Position numbers and translations under genes: made by a program
Shown here: positions 1 through 5,468 of the stretch, one piece after another
Layout of the letters: each line of letters begins with the position of its first letter
Numbering within the stretch: position 1 is the stretch's first letter
Notes under the pieces: model-generated
The model's input: the letters and a program-made list of their open reading frames with translations, nothing else
Database searches by the model: none
What the model was told of the DNA's origin: nothing
NCBI GenBank assembly: GCA_028282865.1
Contig: JANQHA010000581.1
Coordinates: forward strand, 1 to 7,693
Reading direction: 5' to 3'
Source of the DNA: Oligoflexales bacterium
GTDB taxonomy: Bacteria > Bdellovibrionota_B > Oligoflexia > Oligoflexales > CACXFL01
Length of the DNA stretch: 7,693 nt

Positions 1-26
1 TGGTTCGAACCTAGACTGAGAGTGTT

Positions 27-1814
27 GTGGATTTAAAGCCTAGCGACCCAATAAATTGCCTGTTGGTCCATACGGAGTTTTCGCCCAACAGCTATTGGAA
101 TTACAAAATTTCATGTGAAATTATGGGCCGGAAAACCCCGTCTGCTCCGCTTGGGCTTATAACTGTTGCGGCGATTTTGCCCCAACACTGGGACTTTCGG
201 CTTTTAGACTTAAATTGCGATCCATTCTCAGATGAAGACTGGCTATGGGCTGATGTGGTGCTGATTGGCGGTATGTTGCCGCAGCAGGCCGAAATGCTCA
301 AGATCATAAAGAAAGCAAACCTAGAGAACAAATTCGTTGTGGCTGGTGGCGCTGATCCGACAAGCCAACCAGAGATTTATCGTGACGCTGACGCTTTGGT
401 GCTTAACGAGGGAGAAGTTACGATACCAAAGTGGCTCAAATCCTGGAATGAAGGAACGCCTGGTGGAACTTTCAGCTGTCATGAGAAGCCAGATGTTAGC
501 CTCAGCCCGGTACCGAGGTATGACCTCCTAAAGTTTGATGACTACATGCAGATAGGAGTCCAATATTCACGTGGTTGCCCGTTTAATTGTGAGTTCTGTG
601 ACATTATTGAGCTGTTTGGAAGAAAGCCACGAACCAAGTCGTCTGATCAATTGCTTCGAGAGCTGAGCGTTCTTTATGACCTTGGTTACCGAGGAACCAT
701 AGATCTTGTAGACGATAATTTTATTGGTAACAAACGAAGGGTTAAGCGTGAGTTGTTGCCGCGGCTTCTTGAGTGGCAGAAAATGCACCGCTACCCTTTT
801 AATTTTCAAACCGAAGCTTCAATGAATCTTGCTGACGATACTGCACTACTTGAAATGATGCGTGACGTACAATTTAAATTTGTCTTTATTGGTATTGAGA
901 GCCCTACTCCTGAAATTCTCTTACAAACCCAAAAAACCCAAAACACTATTGGTAGTATTCCGGAAAGGCTACAAACTATTTATCAATATGGTATCGCGAT
1001 CACCGCTGGTTTTATTATGGGGTTTGATTCCGAGCCTAGTGGTATGGATATTCCGATGATCGAGTTGATCGAGGATGCGACTGTCAGTATACCGATGGTC
1101 GGACTATTGGTCGCTCTGCCTAACACTCAGTTGACAAGGCGCCTTAAAAAACAGGGTCGTCTATACAGTATGGCCGGTGAGAAGGCGCCAGACTTTCATA
1201 GCTCGGTTGGCAAAGTCAGCGAATCTTTAGTCGAAGTGGTGGATAATACCTCTGCCGGCCTCAACTTTGAAACTTTGCGAGATCGAGTAGAAATTTTGAC
1301 AGAGTTTTTAAATGTTGTTCAGACTGTCTATAGCCCAAAAGTCTACACTAATCGTGCATTAAAAATGGCTGCAAAGCTAAAAGTCAAAAATAGGTATCGA
1401 CCTACCTTAAAGGAAGTCTTTCTACAGTTTCGGGCATTTTTTAGGCTTTGGCTTCATTATATGAAACGACCGAGCTCACGGCTATACTTTATAAAATCAG
1501 TAATGATAGGTGCTTTTATGGGACCTCTTAGACTAGAGGTGGTGATGAAAATGATGGGGATATATTTGCATTTTGAAACTCAAAATAAATTTACTCGTCG
1601 TAATGTCGAGGCGTTGATAAAGGTTGCTAAGAGTAAGAAGGCCGAAAGTGAGTATTGCGAAGTTTCAGAACAAATGAAGCAAACCTGCTCGTTGGGTTCG
1701 CCTGTTAGTCTTCCGGACTTTTCGCAGATAGTAACAGTTGATACAAGTCGCTGCGACTCAAGCCGCAATCTTTGTATCGAATCAGCAGGTCCTTCAGAGT
1801 CTCACCTTTCTTAA
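27..1814 (+). CDS. B12-binding-type radical SAM protein with DUF4070 C-terminal region (hopanoid C-methylase-like)
   Basis: A 595-aa radical SAM enzyme. Residues ~10-140 form a Rossmann-like B12-binding-type domain without the DxHxxG cobalt-ligand motif. The radical SAM core spans ~175-370; its 4Fe-4S cysteines lie in the CPFNCEFC motif (C184, C188, C191), and FDSEP (333-337) follows the GFIMG strand. Residues ~375-520 match the DUF4070-type tail. The motif context (SRGCPFNCEFCDI, VDDNFIGNK, FQTEASMNLADD, GIESP) is that of the family containing the hopanoid methylases HpnP and HpnR, but many members have unknown substrates and no hopanoid gene is visible here, so the product is unassigned. 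The start is GTG: a TAG lies in frame at 12-14, GTG at 27 is the first start after it, and the family N-terminus (here INCLLVHTEFSP) begins just downstream. The ribosome site is weak (GAGAG at 18-22). The last ~36 residues are encoded antisense to rsmI and look like a non-conserved tail. Confidence 0.9.
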   Translation: MDLKPSDPINCLLVHTEFSPNSYWNYKISCEIMGRKTPSAPLGLITVAAILPQHWDFRLLDLNCDPFSDEDWLWADVVLIGGMLPQQAEMLKIIKKANLENKFVVAGGADPTSQPEIYRDADALVLNEGEVTIPKWLKSWNEGTPGGTFSCHEKPDVSLSPVPRYDLLKFDDYMQIGVQYSRGCPFNCEFCDIIELFGRKPRTKSSDQLLRELSVLYDLGYRGTIDLVDDNFIGNKRRVKRELLPRLLEWQKMHRYPFNFQTEASMNLADDTALLEMMRDVQFKFVFIGIESPTPEILLQTQKTQNTIGSIPERLQTIYQYGIAITAGFIMGFDSEPSGMDIPMIELIEDATVSIPMVGLLVALPNTQLTRRLKKQGRLYSMAGEKAPDFHSSVGKVSESLVEVVDNTSAGLNFETLRDRVEILTEFLNVVQTVYSPKVYTNRALKMAAKLKVKNRYRPTLKEVFLQFRAFFRLWLHYMKRPSSRLYFIKSVMIGAFMGPLRLEVVMKMMGIYLHFETQNKFTRRNVEALIKVAKSKKAESEYCEVSEQMKQTCSLGSPVSLPDFSQIVTVDTSRCDSSRNLCIESAGPSESHLS

Positions 1815-2577
1815 AGGCCTTCCTAGCCGCTTCAGTGATTTCAACCTCTGTAATCTCTGTGTGTTTTTTTTCTCGTCTTTTTTCGTGGCCTAAGTAAACA
1901 GCGACCGTAGCCTCTCCTTTTAAGGTTTCGTGAGATCCAACAAAATAGAGGGCTTCGTTTACATTCATGGTTTCGATTTCTTCATAGAGTTTTGTTAGCT
2001 CGCGGCCAATGCATACTTCAGCCATCGGATAAATTTCCGATATCACTCGCATAGTCTTCTCTAATCTGCGAGTCGACTCGTAAAATATTACCGTGGCATT
2101 ACTATCCAACCAAGATTCAACTTCTTGTTTGAGTGCGTTTACTTTAGCTGGAAGAAACCCACAGAATAACAGCTTGCTGCTCGGCAAACCACTGGCTGAT
2201 ACTATAGCAGTCAAGGCACTTGGCCCCGGTATGGGATGAACTCTGATATTTTCTTTCTTTGCTTTAGCAATCAATCGGTACCCTGGGTCAGAAATACATG
2301 GAGTTCCCGCGTCTGAAACGAGGGCCACCGTCTCTCCTGTACTTTTGATTCGGTCAATAATTTTATGAGATTTATCTTGTTCCTCGTGGTCGTGATAGCT
2401 GATGAGTTCTTTTTTAACAATTTCAAGGTGGCTTAAAAGTTTTTTTGTGTTTCTTGTATCCTCACAGGCTATAAAGTCGACATTCTTTAGGGTAGAGATA
2501 GCGCGTTGGCTGATATCGTTTAGGTTTCCAATCGGAGTGGCCACAACATATAAAACTGGTGATTTATTTTTAACCAT
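1705..2577 (-). CDS. rsmI: 16S rRNA (cytidine1402-2'-O)-methyltransferase RsmI
   Basis: A 290-aa protein, close to the ~286 aa of the E. coli enzyme. RsmI uses SAM to 2'-O-methylate C1402 in the decoding centre of 16S rRNA, alongside RsmH, which methylates the base; it acts in the cytoplasm on the 30S subunit. Family motifs are present in order: ATPIGNL (13-19), EDTR (39-42), the SDAGTPCISDPG loop (88-99), PGPSA (117-121), FYES (165-168) and GRELTK (191-196). This is the tetrapyrrole-methylase fold, and the C-terminal helical part (~245-290) is intact. The ATG start precedes MVKNKSPVLYVVATPIG. No Shine-Dalgarno sits at normal distance; an AAGGA lies 22 nt upstream inside a hairpin-forming leader. 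The 3' end is overlapped for 110 nt by the convergent radical SAM gene. The gene lies divergent to the 6S RNA gene and is probably monocistronic. Confidence 0.97.
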   Translation of the reverse strand: MVKNKSPVLYVVATPIGNLNDISQRAISTLKNVDFIACEDTRNTKKLLSHLEIVKKELISYHDHEEQDKSHKIIDRIKSTGETVALVSDAGTPCISDPGYRLIAKAKKENIRVHPIPGPSALTAIVSASGLPSSKLLFCGFLPAKVNALKQEVESWLDSNATVIFYESTRRLEKTMRVISEIYPMAEVCIGRELTKLYEEIETMNVNEALYFVGSHETLKGEATVAVYLGHEKRREKKHTEITEVEITEAARKAFKKGETLKDLLIRYKDCGLSRSDLYQLLLSAKSPED

Positions 2578-2588
2578 CTAAATAGTTT

Positions 2589-2623
2589 AGGACCAAAAGT
2601 CCTTAAATTAAAGGATTTTTTTT
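2589..2623. other. Overlapping hairpins with T-run: plus-strand terminator-like element / rsmI leader structure
   Basis: Two short inverted repeats share bases. AGGAC-CAAAA-GTCCT spans 2589-2603. TCCTT-AAATTA-AAGGA spans 2600-2615 and is followed by eight T (2616-2623). Read on the plus strand, the second hairpin plus T-run resembles a weak Rho-independent terminator. It could stop transcription that leaves the radical SAM gene antisense through rsmI before it reaches the 6S promoter; that role is inference. Read on the minus strand, both lie in the rsmI leader and cannot form at once. The stems are only 5 bp, so either role is tentative. Confidence 0.3.
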
Positions 2624-2640
2624 ACATCAAAATTGAAATT

Positions 2641-2673
2641 ATGTGTTATCAAATGAAGAAAAATATGTGTTAT
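2641..2673. repeat. Direct repeat ATGTGTTAT in the rsmI / 6S RNA divergent promoter region
   Basis: The 9-mer ATGTGTTAT occurs at 2641-2649 and again at 2665-2673, 24 nt apart start to start. The second copy overlaps the -10 element of the rightward promoter. The repeat could be a regulator site or a duplicated promoter half, but it may be chance in AT-rich DNA. On the minus strand CATAAT (2643-2638) within this stretch is a possible -10 for rsmI, with no convincing -35. Confidence 0.3.
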
Positions 2674-2676
2674 GAT
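2668..2676 (+). promoter_or_regulatory. Extended -10 promoter of the 6S RNA gene
   Basis: TGT-TATGAT at 2668-2676 matches the extended -10 consensus TGn-TATAAT with one change in the hexamer. No good -35 lies at 17 nt; TTATCA at 2646-2651, with 19-nt spacing, is the nearest candidate. It predicts a transcript start near 2682-2684, exactly where the outer stem of the 6S RNA begins. That agreement supports both calls. Confidence 0.6.
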
Positions 2677-2682
2677 CCTTGA

Positions 2683-2882
2683 GGGGCTTGGTCTTAAGCT
2701 CTTAGCTTTCGTGTCGATGCTGGTGAACCGATGCTTATATTTAAGGGAGTCAGAATCCTTCGAGTGGTGTGCAAGCCCGCCTTCTTATGATGTAGCGGGA
2801 AGCCTAAAACTGGAGCGGAGACGCCCACCTTCTGAAGGTGGGTTCCCAAGCGACGAAAGTTAGGGTTTTTGGCTGAGCCTTC
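2683..2882 (+). ncRNA. ssrS: 6S RNA (SsrS), RNA polymerase-sigma70 regulator
   Basis: A ~200-nt structured RNA fills the gap. Recalled E. coli 6S features match in order. An outer stem GGCTTGGTC (2685-2693) pairs with GGCTGAGCC (2871-2879), continued by CTTTCGT (2706-2712) with ACGAAAG (2853-2859). A small hairpin AAGGG/TCCTT (2743-2747/2756-2760) lies on the 5' side of the central bubble. GGTGTGCAAG leads into a hairpin CCCGC/GCGGG (2776-2780/2795-2799). Directly after it comes AAGCCTAAAACTG (2800-2812), nearly identical to the conserved AAGCCUUAAAACUG of gamma-proteobacterial 6S. Then comes a hairpin CCCACCTTC/GAAGGTGGG (2824-2832/2834-2842), the counterpart of the conserved 3'-side hairpin. 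6S RNA folds like an open promoter, holds sigma70 holoenzyme in stationary phase and is released when pRNA is copied from its bubble. The ends are set by the promoter and outer stem, give or take a few nucleotides. No strong terminator hairpin follows. Confidence 0.88.
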
Positions 2883-2886
2883 ATCT

Positions 2887-3630
2887 TTAGCTCTTTGTGA
2901 TCTCAAAGACTTTCTCTTCTCGCTTTAAACTAAGGTTTGGAAAAAGTTTTTCTACTAAGTCCCAATTGAAGCCTTTTATAATCCGAGGATCGTCTAGGTT
3001 AGGCTTAGCAAAGCCGCTAAATTTAGAGCCGTTAGCTAGCCCGTCGATTTGATTCAAAGTCATTAAGGCTGTTATTGGATCAGCACGGTGTAAATAATCT
3101 GAGAGCCATATAAATGCTTTCGTCTCTGAACCAAGTGTTTGCAGGTAGGTGATAGGAGACACGTTTATGACATTTTTATTAAGGTCTTTGTTTACGACTG
3201 AATTAGTTAGCAAGTCATTTGGGTCAACTAAATACACGGCGGAGTCCTCCGCCTTGAATTCTATAGTTGCGCTAGATAAAACAATAACTCGAGTCTCAAA
3301 AGAAGGTTCGATCTTATTTTGTAGTAGTTTGGCTTCGTCTAGGTCTTTTGCTAGGTTGGCGATTTTTTGTAGAAGGTCGTTTAACGACTGTTGATTGTTG
3401 AATGTGGCGAGCTGTTCTAGTCTAAGGTTACTGTAGTTAGCTGGCAAACCATAGATACGCCAGTTTATTTGGGACTCCATGCGAGTGATTCGGTCCATGA
3501 TCTTCTGAGCAAAGTTACTATTTTCGAAGTTCCCGTAGCTGGTCTTGAGGGCACCTTGGTTGTAGAGATGGCTAGTCCCAAGTATTTTATGCGCATAACC
3601 TCTTAGGTGATGAAGGATGGTTCTAAGCAA
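2887..3630 (-). CDS. Unrecognised 247-aa protein, possible degenerate class I methyltransferase
   Basis: Last visible gene of the glycan operon. It starts with TTG, supported by AGGAG at 3640-3644 with 9-nt spacing and by an 8-nt overlap with the upstream glycosyltransferase. No family is recognised outright. Residues ~65-108 are hydrophilic and probably helical. Residues ~113-210 can be laid on the methyltransferase domain of the operon's first gene: YLVDPND (133-139) on MGVEPDG, the SPITYLQTL stretch on ADKFLNSL, and FIWLSDYLHRADP (173-185) followed by LANGSKF on MLHVAEHIPF...SHNG. Where a methyltransferase has the DxGxGxG SAM-binding loop, this protein has VIVLSSATIEF (115-125) with no glycine. 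It may therefore be a catalytically dead partner or scaffold of the neighbouring enzyme; this is inference. No signal peptide or membrane segment is visible. The stop lies about 5 nt from the 3' end of the convergent 6S RNA gene. Confidence 0.85.
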   Translation of the reverse strand: MLRTILHHLRGYAHKILGTSHLYNQGALKTSYGNFENSNFAQKIMDRITRMESQINWRIYGLPANYSNLRLEQLATFNNQQSLNDLLQKIANLAKDLDEAKLLQNKIEPSFETRVIVLSSATIEFKAEDSAVYLVDPNDLLTNSVVNKDLNKNVINVSPITYLQTLGSETKAFIWLSDYLHRADPITALMTLNQIDGLANGSKFSGFAKPNLDDPRIIKGFNWDLVEKLFPNLSLKREEKVFEITKS

Positions 3631-5467
3631 AGTTATAATCTCCTATCAATTTTTCTATATACTCTAATTGATTAGATGAAGGCTTAAACGCCTCTGGGCA
3701 GACTAGACATCGAGGTCTTGTCTGTTCGTTGATGTGTTTGAGCTGCTGGTCGCTCTCAAGGAGTAATAGGTCTGACCATTGTAGTTTTGATATCAGGCAC
3801 TCGTCTGTCAGGCTATCGGTCTCTGAGGTCTGAATAAGCGAGACTAATCGCAGGCCTTTTTTAAGAGCGCTTGTGAGAGCTGGGTTACTGTTAATATGGG
3901 CTCTAGACGATAAAATAAAATGGCTTAGCTCATCAAAATATAAGTACTCCAAATTTTCGCTAGGTGCTAAGGAATAACCATTTGCTAGCTGATCTTCGAT
4001 CGATTGGTATAAGCTTATAAGCGCTTGATCTGCCCGAAAATCTAAGGTGGTCCTTAGCCCTTTAAAGAAGGCGATGTAATTCTGAAGTCGATACTGATCA
4101 TTAGGGTGCTGCTTTTTTGCAGCCCTTAGCAGTAAAGACTCTTGGCTTATATCAAAGCCAATGTTCAGCTTGTTTGGTTTAAACTTGTTGGTCGGGTAGA
4201 TACCTTCTCTTGACATAATCGAGTCAAATATTTTGATGAGGCTTTTGTTATAGTCATCCCAATTTGAATTATATTCGTGATTGGTAAAGTCTGTGGGAGG
4301 TTCCTTAGCGCCTTGCTGGAATGCAGCCGCTAGTAAGCAAGCAAGCTCATCAGAGTTAGCTGGGTCGGTATAAGAAGCCCCAAGCCTGGACGCCTCTGGC
4401 AAAGAGGAGTTTATGCTGGTTATAACTCTTGGTCCGCGGGCGATGGCATCGGCTACCGGTATTCCAAATCCTTCGTAATGGCTAGGTGTTAGACAGACTT
4501 CGGCCGATTGATAAAATGCTTCAAGCAACTCGCTTGTCAAATAGCCGGTGACTAAGATATTGGAATTAAGGTCCTTGATAAGTCGGTCCAGCTGAGTGTG
4601 ATCCTCCCACCCTTTGGCACCCACTAGAACCAGCAGGGAATTTTTGGCCAGAGTTGGAAATAGTATGGTGAATTTTTTAAACGCTTGTAAGACTAGCGAA
4701 ATGTTTTTTCTGGGCTCAATGGTCGCTACCGATAGGGCTATGCGCTTGCCTTGCAGCTGTGGATAAGCTGTGGCTAATACATCTGTTTTTTTACTGCTGT
4801 TTTGCATAGCGCCGCGAGCTGGCGTCGGTAGCGAGTTATAGAAAATTTGGCTGGATGAAGGCGCGTAGGAAGCCATATATCTCTGGGTATCGATGGCTGT
4901 ATTCCTGCTAACACAGACGCAGAAATCCACCGAGTTTATACACTCGATGTATTGAATGCTAAACCAGCCTCGCATATGATCATCAATATACTCCGGGTAG
5001 ACCATTGGGACCATGTCATGTACACAGATTCCAGAAACTAGTTTTGGATTTAATTTCTTAGCAGCATCTACAACATTTCGGATGTCAGCAAGTGCCGGTT
5101 CAAAAAAAATATCGCAAGATGCGATCTCCTCTATGCATCTTTTTTCGTAGGAAGCAATATCATTTTCAAGCAACGGTTCAGTGAAAGGAAATGTTTTAAC
5201 CACTGATTCGACAGATAATCCAATCTCTTCTAGGGTTGCTTTAAGGACGGTATTAGACGCATTAAAGTGGGTTGGTCTAAACATCGGCGTCTTTGCGGGG
5301 TTGCAGAGTGGTAAGTGAAAAATTGGGATGAACTCGTATGATTGATGATTGGTTGTTAAAGTTTTGCGCGCAATTTCAAAGACGACTTGCTGAATACCGG
5401 CTCGTTTTACCAGCTTCATGGATGAGGATAGGTTGTGCAGACTTATTGCTACCCTTCTTTTAGCCAT
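3623..5467 (-). CDS. GT4-family glycosyltransferase with an extra C-terminal acceptor-like domain
   Basis: A 614-aa cytoplasmic GT-B glycosyltransferase, longer than the usual ~370-400 aa. The N-terminal acceptor domain (~1-225) carries RAGIQQVVFEI (22-32) and a VHDMVPMVYPEY segment (149-160) typical of O-antigen mannosyltransferase-like GT4 enzymes. The donor domain (~240-415) has SVATIEPRKN (246-255, donor-contact R253/K254), LVLVGAKGWED and EGFGIPVAD (332-340). The second acidic residue of the E-x7-E motif is Asp (D340) here, a conservative change. Residues ~434-614 are an additional region; 512-598 align with 113-220 of the same protein and look like a degenerate second acceptor domain with no donor half. 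The ATG start has GGAAG 11 nt upstream (5479-5483), and only 1 nt separates it from the preceding stop, so translation is likely coupled. It probably adds a sugar in O-antigen or capsule assembly; donor and acceptor are unknown. Confidence 0.92.
   Translation of the reverse strand: MAKRRVAISLHNLSSSMKLVKRAGIQQVVFEIARKTLTTNHQSYEFIPIFHLPLCNPAKTPMFRPTHFNASNTVLKATLEEIGLSVESVVKTFPFTEPLLENDIASYEKRCIEEIASCDIFFEPALADIRNVVDAAKKLNPKLVSGICVHDMVPMVYPEYIDDHMRGWFSIQYIECINSVDFCVCVSRNTAIDTQRYMASYAPSSSQIFYNSLPTPARGAMQNSSKKTDVLATAYPQLQGKRIALSVATIEPRKNISLVLQAFKKFTILFPTLAKNSLLVLVGAKGWEDHTQLDRLIKDLNSNILVTGYLTSELLEAFYQSAEVCLTPSHYEGFGIPVADAIARGPRVITSINSSLPEASRLGASYTDPANSDELACLLAAAFQQGAKEPPTDFTNHEYNSNWDDYNKSLIKIFDSIMSREGIYPTNKFKPNKLNIGFDISQESLLLRAAKKQHPNDQYRLQNYIAFFKGLRTTLDFRADQALISLYQSIEDQLANGYSLAPSENLEYLYFDELSHFILSSRAHINSNPALTSALKKGLRLVSLIQTSETDSLTDECLISKLQWSDLLLLESDQQLKHINEQTRPRCLVCPEAFKPSSNQLEYIEKLIGDYNFA
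3640..3644 (-). promoter_or_regulatory. Ribosome binding site AGGAG for the TTG-started gene
   Basis: The minus strand reads AGGAG, then 9 nt, then TTG. It lies inside the 3' end of the glycosyltransferase gene and settles the rare TTG start at 3630. The next in-frame ATG is about 44 codons further in and would discard part of the protein. Confidence 0.7.
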
Positions 5468-5468
5468 G

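Noticed and set aside
1..23. GGTTCGAACC at 2-11 looks like a tRNA T-loop, hinting at a tRNA 3' end at the window edge
   Set aside because: Positions 1-3 and 11-13 could pair as a T-stem, but the following acceptor strand would need an unusual partner, no CCA follows, and the 5' part is outside the window. The palindrome may be chance.
1855..1871. Run of eight T after the radical SAM stop as a Rho-independent terminator
   Set aside because: No hairpin precedes it, and the bases encode a Lys-rich stretch of RsmI on the other strand.
2824..2842. Perfect CCCACCTTC/GAAGGTGGG inverted repeat as a terminator for either strand
   Set aside because: No T-run follows it on either strand, and it matches the conserved 3'-side hairpin of 6S RNA.
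2672..2906. Short open reading frames on both strands over the 2672-2906 region
   Set aside because: They have no ribosome sites or recognisable protein motifs and lie across the structured 6S RNA; their residues simply follow its stems.
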